DNA of 64,000 nt from CAIXSC01 sp046349915 (GTDB lineage Bacteria; Planctomycetota; Planctomycetia; Pirellulales; Pirellulaceae): the NCBI GenBank assembly GCA_046349915.1, contig JAXMBL010000003.1, positions 1,302,001-1,366,000 on the forward strand, written 5' to 3'. Numbering within the stretch: the stretch's first letter is position 1; every line of letters begins with the position of its first letter. The position numbers and the translations under genes were made by a program. Of this stretch, positions 54,754-63,441 are shown one piece after another. The notes beneath the pieces were generated by a model. It saw only the letters and a list, made by a program, of their open reading frames with translations. It searched no databases and was not told the DNA's origin.

Positions 54754-55341
54754 ATGTTTGTCGTCTTGTTTGGAGCACCTGGGGCCGGCAAGGGGACCCA
54801 GTCCATTCGACTTCGTGAGTATCTACAGGTTCCGCATCTTTCTACGGGCGAGATGCTACGGGCCGCTAAGGCGTCAGGCACTGATCTTGGCTTGACCGCG
54901 GCTCGTTATATGGACGAAGGCCGCTTGGCGCCCGACGAACTTGTGGTCGGCGTGGTCTGCGAGCGAATGGAGCAGCCTGATTGCTGCCGAGGTTGCCTGT
55001 TCGACGGTTTTCCGCGCACCGTAACACAAGCTCGACTGCTGGATGAGTATTTGTCTCGCCGGCGCGGCCGAGTAGGCGTCGTCATCGACATCCAGGTTCC
55101 GCTGCCGGAGCTACAACGGCGGATGTTGGAGCGCTCGCGGAAGGAACGTCGAGTCGACGATACGCCCGAAACGATTCAACGTCGTCTGGAAGTGTTTCAC
55201 ACGCAAACGGCGCCGGTCTTGGAGTATTACCAAGAACATGATGCGTTGGAATCAGTCGACGGGATCGGCGATCCGGATGCGATCTTCGAGCGGATTCGGC
55301 AGGCGGTGGAACGTCACCGCCACTCGTGCGACGTATGTTGA
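54754..55341 (+). CDS. adk: Adenylate kinase
   Basis: Interconverts ATP plus AMP and two ADP; cytoplasmic. 195 residues. P-loop GAPGAGKGTQ (residues 7-16), AMP site HLSTGEMLR, GFPRTVTQAR and R-rich LERSRKERRVDDTPETIQRRL are standard. The LID is of the short type without a zinc finger. No strong ribosome site is visible. It overlaps map by seven bases. Confidence 0.96.
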   Translation: MFVVLFGAPGAGKGTQSIRLREYLQVPHLSTGEMLRAAKASGTDLGLTAARYMDEGRLAPDELVVGVVCERMEQPDCCRGCLFDGFPRTVTQARLLDEYLSRRRGRVGVVIDIQVPLPELQRRMLERSRKERRVDDTPETIQRRLEVFHTQTAPVLEYYQEHDALESVDGIGDPDAIFERIRQAVERHRHSCDVC

Positions 55342-56135
55342 CGCTTCGTTCTCCCCGCGAAATTGCTCGGATGCGTTGGCCAGGGCTGATTGTCTGGCGT
55401 GCGCATCAAGAGGTGGCTCAGAAAGTCGCGCCTGGCGTCACAACAGGCGAGCTGGACGCGGTTGTTGAGGCGGTTTTTGCGAGATACGCGGCCGAGCCGT
55501 TGTTCAAGGGAGTTCCCGGCAAGGTTCCCTTTCCTTCAGCCACATGCATTTCTGTCAATGAGGCGGTGGTGCACGGTATTCCCGGTGATCGCGTGCTGCG
55601 TGAAGGCGATATCGTGAGTGTCGATACGGGATGCCGTTACGAGGGATGGTGCGGCGACTCGGCTTACACGCATGCAGTGGGCGAGATTGCTCCACGAACA
55701 CGCGAATTGCTGGACGTGACGAGCGAAACACTTGCCCTGGCCATCCGGTTGATGGGGGAACGGAAGTGGTGGAGTGAAGTGGCCGAGGAGATGGCTCAGT
55801 GGGTGCGGTCGCACGGGTTCTCCGTCGTGGAGTCGTTTAGCGGTCATGGGATTGGGAAGACCATGCACGAAGAACCTCAGGCGCCAAACTACTCGTCGGT
55901 CGACCTTAAGCGACGCGATTTTCCGCTGAAGCCGGGGCTGGTTTTGGCGATCGAGCCGATGGTGAATCGCGGCGCGAAGGGAGTGCGTTGCTTGGCGGAT
56001 CACTGGACGCAAGTCACGACGGATGGCTCGCCCAGTGCTCACTTTGAGCATACGATCGCCATTACCTTGGCTGGTCCATTGGTGCTTACGGGGCCGCCCG
56101 TCACTGACGAAGAGCGAGCTTTCTGTAGTCGCTAG
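55335..56135 (+). CDS. map: Methionine aminopeptidase, type I
   Basis: Removes initiator methionine from new proteins. 266 residues from ATG 55335, overlapping the adk stop by seven bases; a start nine bases earlier is possible. Metal ligands fall in VSVDTGCRYEGWCGDSAYTHAVG (two Asp), SGHGIGKTMHEEP (His), LAIEPM (Glu) and AHFEHTIAI (Glu). Last gene of this ribosomal cluster; infA, rpmJ, rpsM, rpsK, rpsD and rpoA do not follow. Confidence 0.96.
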   Translation: MLTLRSPREIARMRWPGLIVWRAHQEVAQKVAPGVTTGELDAVVEAVFARYAAEPLFKGVPGKVPFPSATCISVNEAVVHGIPGDRVLREGDIVSVDTGCRYEGWCGDSAYTHAVGEIAPRTRELLDVTSETLALAIRLMGERKWWSEVAEEMAQWVRSHGFSVVESFSGHGIGKTMHEEPQAPNYSSVDLKRRDFPLKPGLVLAIEPMVNRGAKGVRCLADHWTQVTTDGSPSAHFEHTIAITLAGPLVLTGPPVTDEERAFCSR

Positions 56136-56347
56136 CCCGGGATAAATCACTGCATTCCGAACGTCGTTCGAGCTCGCGAACAATTCGGGCTAGCGAGTGG
56201 GTAGTTTACAGTCTGCCTATCAGGCGGACCAGAGTTCGCAAGCTATCTTACTTGGAGGGTGTGCTGACGCCTTTTGTCCATACGTCGACCAAAGACGTGC
56301 ACGCTAAACGTTTTGCGAACAGATCAAGAACTTTGAATGGGGCGCAT

Positions 56348-57331
56348 ATGCGGATCTTGGTGACAGGCGGGGCCGGTTATGTCGGATCGCACGCAGTGCC
56401 CAAGCTCCGAGCGGCTGGCCACGAGGTTTGGGTTTACGACAACTTGAGTCGCGGGCATCGCGAAGCGACCGATTCGTCTCGCTTAGTTGTGGGGAATTTG
56501 TCGGATGGCGAGTTGTTGACGCAAGTTATGCGTGATCGAAAGATCGACGCGGTGATGAATTTCGCGGCGGTAGCTCTGGTGGGCGAGAGTGTGGTCGATC
56601 CCTCGTTGTATTACCAGACGAATGTGGCTGGCACTTTGTCGTTATTGGACGCGATGCGGGCCGCCGGGGTTGCACGGATCGTGCATTCCAGCACGACCGC
56701 AGTGGTCGGGTCGCCGGATGTGTCGCCAATTCCCGAGTCCGTTCCGCGAGCGGCCATTAATCCGTATGGCCGATCCAAGGCGATGGTTGAGTCGATATTA
56801 GAGGATTACACCTTCGCCTATGGCATGGCTGCGACGGCGTTACGTTATTTCAACGCCGCGGGCGCTTCGGCATCGGGCGAGTTTGGCGAGGATCACGAGC
56901 CCGAGACTCACCTGATTCCGATCACGCTGAGTGTCGCGTTGGGGCAGCGTTCCCAGTTGACGATTTTTGGCGATGATTACCCCACTCCAGATGGGACATG
57001 CGTCCGTGATTACGTGCATGTGGAAGATTTGGCCTCCGCGCATCTGTTGGCGCTAGAAAAGCTCCAAGTTGGCCGACTCCAGATCTTCAATCTTGGCATG
57101 GGGCGTGGCTACTCGATCCGCGAAGTTGTGGAGGCGTGCCGTCGCGTTACGGGACACCCCATTCCAGTCGTTGCCTCGCCTCGACGCCCGGGCGACCCGC
57201 CGAGTCTGGTGGCCGATGCGACTCGAGCTCGCACGGAATTAGGCTGGACTCCCGTCTACGACACGCTCGACAAAATTGTCGCCACCGCCTGGAATTGGCA
57301 TCAAACGCACCCGCGGGGCTATGGGCGCTAA
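56348..57331 (+). CDS. galE: UDP-glucose 4-epimerase (GalE family)
   Basis: Short-chain dehydrogenase family enzyme interconverting UDP-glucose and UDP-galactose for cell-surface sugars. 327 residues from ATG 56348 (GGGG just upstream). NAD-binding GGAGYVGSH at residues 7-15, catalytic YGRSK with Ser in HSSTTAVVG, and GTCVRDYVHVEDLASAH are diagnostic. It stands in the place where an alpha operon would be expected. Palindrome cluster D starts 13 bases after its stop. Confidence 0.92.
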   Translation: MRILVTGGAGYVGSHAVPKLRAAGHEVWVYDNLSRGHREATDSSRLVVGNLSDGELLTQVMRDRKIDAVMNFAAVALVGESVVDPSLYYQTNVAGTLSLLDAMRAAGVARIVHSSTTAVVGSPDVSPIPESVPRAAINPYGRSKAMVESILEDYTFAYGMAATALRYFNAAGASASGEFGEDHEPETHLIPITLSVALGQRSQLTIFGDDYPTPDGTCVRDYVHVEDLASAHLLALEKLQVGRLQIFNLGMGRGYSIREVVEACRRVTGHPIPVVASPRRPGDPPSLVADATRARTELGWTPVYDTLDKIVATAWNWHQTHPRGYGR

Positions 57332-57344
57332 CGCGGCGATATAC

Positions 57345-57430
57345 GTATGACGGACTTCTAGTCCGTCGCCTCATCGTACGACGGACTTCCAGTCCGTCGC
57401 GTCAATGTACGACGGACTTCCAGTCCGTCG
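57345..57430 (+). repeat. Palindromic repeat cluster D, three units at 31-base period
   Basis: Units start at 57345, 57376 and 57407, exactly 31 bases apart. The second and third have GTA plus arms CGACGGACT and AGTCCGTCG around TCC; the first has one changed base in its outer arm. Seven-base spacers separate them. They begin 13 bases after the galE stop. Confidence 0.9.
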
Positions 57431-57551
57431 ACTCTCCTGCCTTGTCCCCTTGGGCTGTAGCGCAACAATCTCTCTTGCTCTGACTTCCTGGTTTCGCTAA
57501 GCTCCGCGCGCTAGTGCGAGGCAGGGGGCAGTACCGGCGGGGAGCAAGCCG

Positions 57552-58442
57552 ATGTCGAAGCCAATCAAGGAGAGCATGGCGAAAGGAGCAGCGAGCAGTC
57601 GCTCGACTGTCCGTGTGGCGCCGTTCTTCTGGCTGGCCACGTTGAGTGTCGTTTCGAGTATCGGATGCGGATCCTTTCCTAATTCGCACAATTCCGCCGG
57701 GGTCCAGCTCTACCAGCAGGGCCAGATGACAGCCGCCATGCAGCAATTCCAGCAGGCGTTGTTGGCGGAACCGCAGAATGCTGATGCCTATTACAACTTG
57801 GCGGCAACCTATCATCGCATCGGCAGCCAGCAGAATGATCGACAAGCATTAACGCAGGCCGAAAACCTCTACAATCAGTGCCTCGATCGCGACGACAATC
57901 ATGTCGACTGTTACCGAGGATTAGCCGTACTGTTGGTGGAGACAGACCGGTCGGATCGTGCCTTCGCACTGTTGCAAGGCTGGGCGACTCGCCGGCCTCA
58001 ATCCGCACAAGCTCGTGTCGAACTCGCAAGGTTGTACGAGGAGTTTGGCGACACCGAGACTGCCAAGAACAATTTGCAGACGGCTCTCCAGTTGGACCAG
58101 AACAATGCTCGTGCCTGGGCGGCCTTGGGCCGATTACGGGAGCAAGCTGGCGATCCAGCACAGGCATTGGCGAATTACCAACGATCACTGCAGATCAATC
58201 GCCAGCAACCGGCGATAGCGGAACGAGTAGCTTTGCTCCAGTCGCGCATGCCGGGTTCGACGGCAGTGGCAGGGGCGATTCCCAATGCAGGGGCTGTCCC
58301 CAACGGAGGGGCTCCTGGCTGGCCGGCATGGCCGACCGCTGGTACGACGACGCCAGGTACTGCGACGCCGGGCGCCCCCGTGCCTGGTGGAGCCGTGCCG
58401 CCGCGAACCGTCCAGGGGCTGCCAGCCCCGCCTCGCTACTAA
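57552..58442 (+). CDS. Tetratricopeptide-repeat lipoprotein
   Basis: 296 residues. The signal is lipoprotein-like (FFWLATLSVVSSIGC with lipobox SSIGC near residue 39). Tetratricopeptide repeats follow from about 47 to 230: GVQLYQQGQMTAAMQQFQQALLAEP, ADAYYNLAATYHRIG, ARVELARLYEEFGDTETAKNNLQTALQLD, ARAWAALGRLREQAGDPAQALANYQRSLQIN. The end is a Pro/Gly/Ala/Thr-rich low-complexity tail of about 60 residues. Probably a membrane-attached scaffold in the periplasm; partner unknown. Confidence 0.82.
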   Translation: MSKPIKESMAKGAASSRSTVRVAPFFWLATLSVVSSIGCGSFPNSHNSAGVQLYQQGQMTAAMQQFQQALLAEPQNADAYYNLAATYHRIGSQQNDRQALTQAENLYNQCLDRDDNHVDCYRGLAVLLVETDRSDRAFALLQGWATRRPQSAQARVELARLYEEFGDTETAKNNLQTALQLDQNNARAWAALGRLREQAGDPAQALANYQRSLQINRQQPAIAERVALLQSRMPGSTAVAGAIPNAGAVPNGGAPGWPAWPTAGTTTPGTATPGAPVPGGAVPPRTVQGLPAPPRY

Positions 58443-58520
58443 GAGCTTGGTCACGGCTAATTGACGGGGGGGGCGACGGGCTTGCATTCCGCCGGTTCAG
58501 GCATGGTAAAGCGAGCTCGG

Positions 58521-58545
58521 AGCCCTTTTCCCCAGAAAAGGGGCT
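58521..58545. terminator. Hairpin after the TPR lipoprotein gene
   Basis: Arms around 58521-58530 (AGCCCTTTTC) and 58535-58545 (GAAAAGGGGCT) pair with one bulged G. It is about 80 bases after the stop and before the serC promoter. T residues sit in the stem, not after it, so termination is uncertain. Confidence 0.35.
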
Positions 58546-58668
58546 TGTCCGACTGTGGGTGCGGCTAAGCGTCTCAGTCGCCCGCAGTGCGGGAAATCGC
58601 TTGTCTTTCTCGGCTGTATGGAAATGGCAAGCCGCCTGTCGGCGCCCGACGAATGGCCTGTCGTGCCG

Positions 58669-58697
58669 TTCTCAATTCGGTGAATCTTCCGTACAAT
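58669..58697 (+). promoter_or_regulatory. Sigma70-type promoter for serC
   Basis: TTCTCA (58669-58674) and TACAAT (58692-58697) with 17 bases between. The start would be near 58704, about 29 bases before the serC ATG. The -10 has five of six consensus bases, the -35 four. Confidence 0.5.
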
Positions 58698-58732
58698 TCG
58701 CGTTTTCCCTAGGGACGAGGAGGCAGCAGACG

Positions 58733-59842
58733 ATGAGCGGCAACGGGTCGCAGCGGATCTACAACTTTTCGCCGGGGCCGGCCGTGTTGCCGTTGCCGGT
58801 GCTCGAACAAGCACAGCGAGAGTTGATGTGCTATCCAGGCAAGGGGGTCTCGATCCTGGAAATGAGCCACCGGGACAAGGCGTTCATCGATATCCTGGAA
58901 GGAACGCAGGCAAGCTTGCGACAGTTGTTGTCGATTCCTGACAACTACAAGATTCTGTTCGTCCAAGGTGGGTCTCGTTTGCAGTTCTCGATGGTTCCGA
59001 TGAACTTGCTGCGCGGATCGGGCAAGTCGGCCGACTATGTGTTGACCGGAACCTGGGGCAAGAGCGCCCAGAAAGAAGCCATTCGCGAGGGGCAGGTTCG
59101 AGTCGCATGGGATGGCAAGGCGACCAATTACGATCGACTGCCTGGGCCTGACGAGGCGAAAGTTGATCCCGCGGCGGCCTACGTGCATGTGACGTCGAAC
59201 GAAACCATTGAAGGGGTGCAATTCCTCGGCGAAATCGAGACGGGAGGCGTGCCTATGGTGGCCGATTGCTCGTCGGATTTCCTGTGCCGACCGCTCCCAG
59301 TCGAGAAGTACGGATTAATCTACGCCTGTGCTCAGAAGAATGCGGGCCCAGCGGGCGTGACGGTGGTGATCATTCGCGAAGACTTGTTGGCGCGAGGATC
59401 GGATGAATTGCCGGGGTATTTGAACTATCGGTCGCATGCCGATGAGAATTCGCTGTGGAATACCCCGCCGACTTTTGCCATCTACATCGTCAACCTGGTG
59501 ACGCAGTGGCTGCTGAAGGATGTCGGCGGTTTAGCGGCGATGTACGATCGCAATCGCGAAAAGGCCGGTTTGTTGTACGAGGTGCTGGACGAGAGTCCTG
59601 ACTTCTATCGCGGTCACGCTCAACGTGATTCTCGTTCGATCATGAACGTTACATTCCGACTGCCCGATGCGGATACGGAAAAGGCGTTCTTGTCTGGCGC
59701 CGAGAAACGGGGGCTCGGAAACCTGAAGGGGCACCGCAGCGTCGGCGGTATGCGAGCGTCGATTTACAACGCGATGCCGCGCGAGGGAGTGGTTGCGCTG
59801 CGTGATTACATGCGTGAATTCCGCGCTGGTCGAGCGAAGTAG
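58733..59842 (+). CDS. serC: Phosphoserine aminotransferase
   Basis: Pyridoxal-phosphate enzyme transferring an amino group from glutamate to 3-phosphohydroxypyruvate in serine synthesis. 369 residues from ATG 58733, with GAGGAGG about 10 bases upstream; the frame is open a long way upstream but overlaps the preceding gene. IYNFSPGPAVLP, EMSHRDKAF, FVQGGSRLQFSMVPMNL, ADCSSDFLCRP and the PLP lysine in YACAQKNAGPAGVTVV are typical. It is followed by serA, the preceding step of the pathway. Confidence 0.95.
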   Translation: MSGNGSQRIYNFSPGPAVLPLPVLEQAQRELMCYPGKGVSILEMSHRDKAFIDILEGTQASLRQLLSIPDNYKILFVQGGSRLQFSMVPMNLLRGSGKSADYVLTGTWGKSAQKEAIREGQVRVAWDGKATNYDRLPGPDEAKVDPAAAYVHVTSNETIEGVQFLGEIETGGVPMVADCSSDFLCRPLPVEKYGLIYACAQKNAGPAGVTVVIIREDLLARGSDELPGYLNYRSHADENSLWNTPPTFAIYIVNLVTQWLLKDVGGLAAMYDRNREKAGLLYEVLDESPDFYRGHAQRDSRSIMNVTFRLPDADTEKAFLSGAEKRGLGNLKGHRSVGGMRASIYNAMPREGVVALRDYMREFRAGRAK

Positions 59843-59876
59843 TGCGCTGGGGATGATCTGGCATGCCGAGTTAGCT

Positions 59877-59903
59877 GGCATGCCGCCGCGTTGGCGGCGT
59901 GCC
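59877..59903 (+). terminator. Long hairpin between serC and serA
   Basis: Arms GGCATGCCGCC (59877-59887) and GGCGGCGTGCC (59893-59903), 11 bases with one G-T wobble, loop GCGTT. It starts 34 bases after the serC stop. No T run follows; it may separate serC and serA expression levels. Confidence 0.45.
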
Positions 59904-59985
59904 TAAGCCAAGAAGCGTTCCTCTTGTGGGACCGCATGCGTGGCGGGGGATTAGTTTCGGGCGGTGGTGGACGGAGGAGAGGTCG

Positions 59986-61617
59986 ATGTTTCGAGTCTTG
60001 GTGTTGGATACGTTGTCGCCCGAGGGGTTGGCCCTGTTGGATGCCGCGAAGCCGGGCGTCGAGTACGAAGTGCGAACGGGGCTGAAGGGGGCGGACCTGC
60101 GAGCGGCGTTGGCCGAGTTTGACGGCGCCATTTGTCGCAGTGGCGTGAAGATTACTGCCGAGTCACTGGAGGGAAATCGTCGCCTGAAGGCGATCGTTCG
60201 CGCGGGAGTGGGCACCGACAATATCGACAAGAAGGCCGCCACGCGACTCGGTATTGTCGTGATGAATACGCCAGCGGGCAACACGCTCAGCACCGCCGAA
60301 CACGCATTCGCACTCGTGCTGGGATTGTCCCGCAACCTCGCTGGCGCTCATCGAAGCCTGACCGAGGGGAAGTGGGAACGCAACGCCTACATGGGCACTC
60401 AGCTTGCCGACAAGACCCTGGGGGTTGTCGGTTTAGGGCGGATCGGCCAAGAGGTCGCCAAACGCGCGCTGGCGTTCCAGATGCGAGTGATTGGTTTTGA
60501 TCCGTTCTTTTCGGCGGAGCAGGCGGCGAAGCTGGGAATTGAACGAGTCGAGACGGTGGCGGAAATGTTGCCCCGCGTCGATTATCTCACCGTTCATACA
60601 CCCTTGACGCCCGAGACCAAGTACTTGGTCGGCATGAAGGAACTGGAGTTGCTCAAGCCGGGCGCTCGCCTCATCAATTGTGCTCGCGGGGGGATTTACG
60701 AAGAGGCCGCGTTGATCGCGGGCCTGCAGTCGGGAAAACTAGCCGGGGTCGCACTCGACGTTTTCGAAACCGAACCGTGCACGACCAGTCCTTTGTTCCA
60801 GATGAAGAACGTCCTGTGCACGCCTCACTTGGGGGCGAGCACCGAGGAGGCTCAGACGCAAGTGGCGGTTGAAGCCGTCCAGTTGCTGGTCAACTTCCTG
60901 ACGACGGGCGAGGTGCGTCATGCGGTCAACATGGCTGCCATCGATCCCAAAACGCTAGAGGCGCTCCGCGGTTATATCAATGTCGCCTATCGGTTGGGGC
61001 GGTTTTTGGCTCAGTGGCATGAAGGGGGAGCGGCTGCTTGCCAGTTGCAGTACCGCGGCGAGGTGGCGAAACGCGACACCAAGTTGCTGACCTCGGCCTT
61101 CTGCGCCGGTTTGCTCGAAGGAGCGCTCGCTGAAGAAGTGAACATCGTGAATGCGGAAGTGCTGTTCCGCGAGCGAGGAATTGCATTGACCGAGGAGTCG
61201 CGGACGGAGCCGGGTGCTTTCAGCTCGTCGATGACAGTCGAACTGCAATGCGGGGGCAAGTCGTATGTGGCGGCGGGTACGCTGTTCGGCGCCAACATGC
61301 CGCGTTTGGTGCGGCTGAACGAGCATCGTCTCGAGGCTTACCTGGATGGCAACCTCCTCATCTTTACGCATCGCGATGTCCCGGGAATCATTGGACGAGT
61401 CGGTACGATTTTTGGCGAGCATCAGGTGAATATCGGCCAGATGTCGGTCGGTCGCGGCAGTGCGGAGCCGGGCGGCGAGGCGATCGGCGTGCTCAATCTA
61501 GACAGCGTTCCATCCGCGGAAGCGGTGGCCGAAGTCGCTCGACATCCTGCCGTGACGAGCGTCAAAGTGATCACGATGCCGGCCGCGGGCAAGTCGCCGC
61601 CGTGGATGACCAGTTGA
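59986..61617 (+). CDS. serA: D-3-phosphoglycerate dehydrogenase, long form
   Basis: NAD-dependent first step of serine synthesis from 3-phosphoglycerate. 543 residues from ATG 59986, which is preceded by GGAGGAGAGG; homology begins MFRVLVLDTLSPEGLALLD. Catalytic Arg in NCARGGIYEE, Glu in DVFETEP, His in TPHLGASTEEA; nucleotide fold GVVGLGRIGQEVAKRA. The C-terminal 220 residues hold an intervening domain and an ACT domain (LIFTHRDVPGIIGRVGTIFGEHQVNIGQMSVGR), where serine feedback may act. Codirectional with serC. Confidence 0.96.
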   Translation: MFRVLVLDTLSPEGLALLDAAKPGVEYEVRTGLKGADLRAALAEFDGAICRSGVKITAESLEGNRRLKAIVRAGVGTDNIDKKAATRLGIVVMNTPAGNTLSTAEHAFALVLGLSRNLAGAHRSLTEGKWERNAYMGTQLADKTLGVVGLGRIGQEVAKRALAFQMRVIGFDPFFSAEQAAKLGIERVETVAEMLPRVDYLTVHTPLTPETKYLVGMKELELLKPGARLINCARGGIYEEAALIAGLQSGKLAGVALDVFETEPCTTSPLFQMKNVLCTPHLGASTEEAQTQVAVEAVQLLVNFLTTGEVRHAVNMAAIDPKTLEALRGYINVAYRLGRFLAQWHEGGAAACQLQYRGEVAKRDTKLLTSAFCAGLLEGALAEEVNIVNAEVLFRERGIALTEESRTEPGAFSSSMTVELQCGGKSYVAAGTLFGANMPRLVRLNEHRLEAYLDGNLLIFTHRDVPGIIGRVGTIFGEHQVNIGQMSVGRGSAEPGGEAIGVLNLDSVPSAEAVAEVARHPAVTSVKVITMPAAGKSPPWMTS

Positions 61618-61762
61618 GCAATCTGGTCAATGAACTACGTTGGACTCGGTTGTAAGTTGTGGGCTAATTCAGGGGCGAATTCGAGAATCTTCAGGAAGTG
61701 GTGAGGCCGCAAGGCAGTACGGACGTCCGCGGCGAATTTTTTGAAATAGGGGGATGTGACTC

Positions 61763-62281
61763 ATGGCTCGTAGTGGTGCGGTGACGTTCAAGGGAAACCC
61801 GATGACGTTGGCGGGCGAGGCGGTGCAAGTTGGCGCGAATGCGCCCGACTTTACGGTGCACTACTATGAAGGGGGGCTGAAGGCATACACACCAGCGGAC
61901 TTCAAGGGAAAGCCGACGATCATCAGCGTCGTGCCTTCGTTGGATACGGGCGTATGCCAAAAGCAGACCAAGCGATTCAACGACGAGTTGGGCTCGTTGG
62001 GCGATCAGATCAACGCCGTGACGATCAGTCTGGATCTCCCGTTCGCCATGAATCGTTTCTGCGGCGCGGAGAGCATCAAGAATCTGCGTAATGGCAGCGA
62101 TTACATGGATCGCAGTTTCGGCCGCAACTGGGGCGTGTTGATCGAAGAGTTGAAATTGTTGGCTCGCGCCACCTTCGTGCTCGACAAGGACGGTCGAGTC
62201 ACCTATGCGGAAGTGGTGCCTGAAGTGACGAACGAACCGAATTACGAAGCCGCGCTTGCCGCGCTCAAGTCGCTGCTCTAG
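61763..62281 (+). CDS. tpx: Thiol peroxidase (Tpx)
   Basis: Atypical two-cysteine peroxiredoxin reducing lipid and other hydroperoxides. 172 residues. The peroxidatic Cys is in PSLDTGVCQKQTKRF, and the resolving Cys in FAMNRFCGAESI. The N-terminal FKGNPMTLAGEAVQVGANAPDF is typical. It stands alone between serA (145 bases) and the acetyltransferase (15 bases). Confidence 0.95.
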   Translation: MARSGAVTFKGNPMTLAGEAVQVGANAPDFTVHYYEGGLKAYTPADFKGKPTIISVVPSLDTGVCQKQTKRFNDELGSLGDQINAVTISLDLPFAMNRFCGAESIKNLRNGSDYMDRSFGRNWGVLIEELKLLARATFVLDKDGRVTYAEVVPEVTNEPNYEAALAALKSLL

Positions 62282-62296
62282 CGCGAAAGAAACCGG

Positions 62297-62761
62297 ATGC
62301 CCAAGGAACCTCCCGCATCGCCTCAAGGCGCCCCTGAGTCCGAACCACCCGTGAACGTGGTGGTTCGGCCCGTTCGTTACGATGACTTGGAGAACATCCT
62401 TGGGCTGATTGATCCCTTCGTCGAGCAAGATGTGTTGTTGCCGCGGTCGGAAGGGGAACTAATCGAGTTGTTGGCCACCAGCTTCGTCGCCGAGGATGGT
62501 AAACGCATCATCGGTTACGTTTCGCTCGAGATTTACTCGATCAAGCTGGCCGAGGTGAGGTCGCTGGCGGTCGCTCGCGAATATCAGCGGCACGGCATTG
62601 GCCAGCGACTGGTGGCCGCCTGCGTCGATTTGGCTCGCCGCAAAGGGATTATCGAAGTGATGGCAATCACTTCGAACGAGGATTTTTTTCGGCTGTGCGG
62701 CTTCGACTTCACGCTTCCCGGCGAAAAAAAGGCGCTCTTCATTCATACGACGGAGTCGTGA
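62297..62761 (+). CDS. GNAT family N-acetyltransferase
   Basis: 154 residues. The acetyl-CoA site is AREYQRHGIGQRLVAACVDLARRKG (Q/RxxGxG/A motif, about 95-110), preceded by EVRSLAVA and followed by FFRLCGFDFTLP. The arrangement resembles the ArgA-type (N-acetylglutamate synthase-like) acetyltransferases, but substrate is not predictable. It begins with a Pro-rich stretch (MPKEPPASPQGAPESEPP) that may be a disordered tail. Close to tpx (15 bases), probably cotranscribed. Confidence 0.85.
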   Translation: MPKEPPASPQGAPESEPPVNVVVRPVRYDDLENILGLIDPFVEQDVLLPRSEGELIELLATSFVAEDGKRIIGYVSLEIYSIKLAEVRSLAVAREYQRHGIGQRLVAACVDLARRKGIIEVMAITSNEDFFRLCGFDFTLPGEKKALFIHTTES

Positions 62762-62806
62762 TGCCGCTGAAGAGTCGATAGACGAAGAGCCGACGGAGGA
62801 AGCCCA

Positions 62807-63229
62807 ATGTTCTTTCTGGCCGGCGTTTCGCTATTGGCATTCACGGTGACGAGCGTTGCGATTCTTCGCCGTGTCACTACTAAGCTTGCCCGCGACGATG
62901 ATGCCGCATGGGCAACAATTTCCTCGCAGATATTGGTCTCGTTCAGCTTGTGGACGCTCTTGATCTTTCTGTTGCTCAGAATCACGGGATGGTCCTTTGG
63001 CCCCATTCAGTATTCCTCGGGCGGTGACCTCGCCATGTTCTGTTTTTGGCTAAGGTCTTGGACTTGGTTAGCGTTCTTTCTCGTCCCCCTTGGCTTACTT
63101 CCGTTCGAGACGCTGCGATTCGCGGCAACTCGCCTCTGGAAACCCCAATCGCTCTTGGTAGGGGTGTTCGCATGGATGATGGCATTTATCTTTTGTCTGT
63201 CGAACGACTGGTTCTTTCCGGATGTATAG
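62807..63229 (+). CDS. Membrane protein of unknown function
   Basis: 140 residues, not recognised. Four hydrophobic segments: FFLAGVSLLAFTVTSVAIL (about 2-20), ILVSFSLWTLLIFLLLRI (about 42-59), LAFFLVPLGLLPF (about 87-100) and LLVGVFAWMMAFIFCLS (about 116-132), so a small inner-membrane protein. The start MFF at 62807 is preceded by GGAGG at about 10 bases. Codirectional with the acetyltransferase (45 bases). Confidence 0.6.
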   Translation: MFFLAGVSLLAFTVTSVAILRRVTTKLARDDDAAWATISSQILVSFSLWTLLIFLLLRITGWSFGPIQYSSGGDLAMFCFWLRSWTWLAFFLVPLGLLPFETLRFAATRLWKPQSLLVGVFAWMMAFIFCLSNDWFFPDV

Positions 63230-63441
63230 AGACATCTGGTCAGAGGCGAGGTTGTATGATCCCACTCGACGTCAAGGACAACACTTGAGTTTCCCGAGAT
63301 AAGAACAGGCCTCCGCCCCGCAGGGGCAGCGACAAGATAGCCCAGCGGCAGAGCGACTCGGCGCAGCCGTGGAGCGACGCCCTGGGTAGACAAGCCCACC
63401 ACACCCACCCCATGTATGGGTCACGTCGCGTCCGCGGCGAT

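Noticed and set aside
58443..58520. Possible tRNA-like GGTTC loop after the TPR gene
   Set aside because: No acceptor stem or anticodon arm could be formed.
57878..58732. Upstream extension of the serC frame
   Set aside because: It overlaps the TPR lipoprotein in another frame; the GAGGAGG site and homology place the start at 58733.
63295..63440. GC-rich stretch that may be an interspersed repeat
   Set aside because: It resembles strings I have seen in planctomycete genomes, but only one copy is present and no structure beyond a 5-base hairpin is visible.
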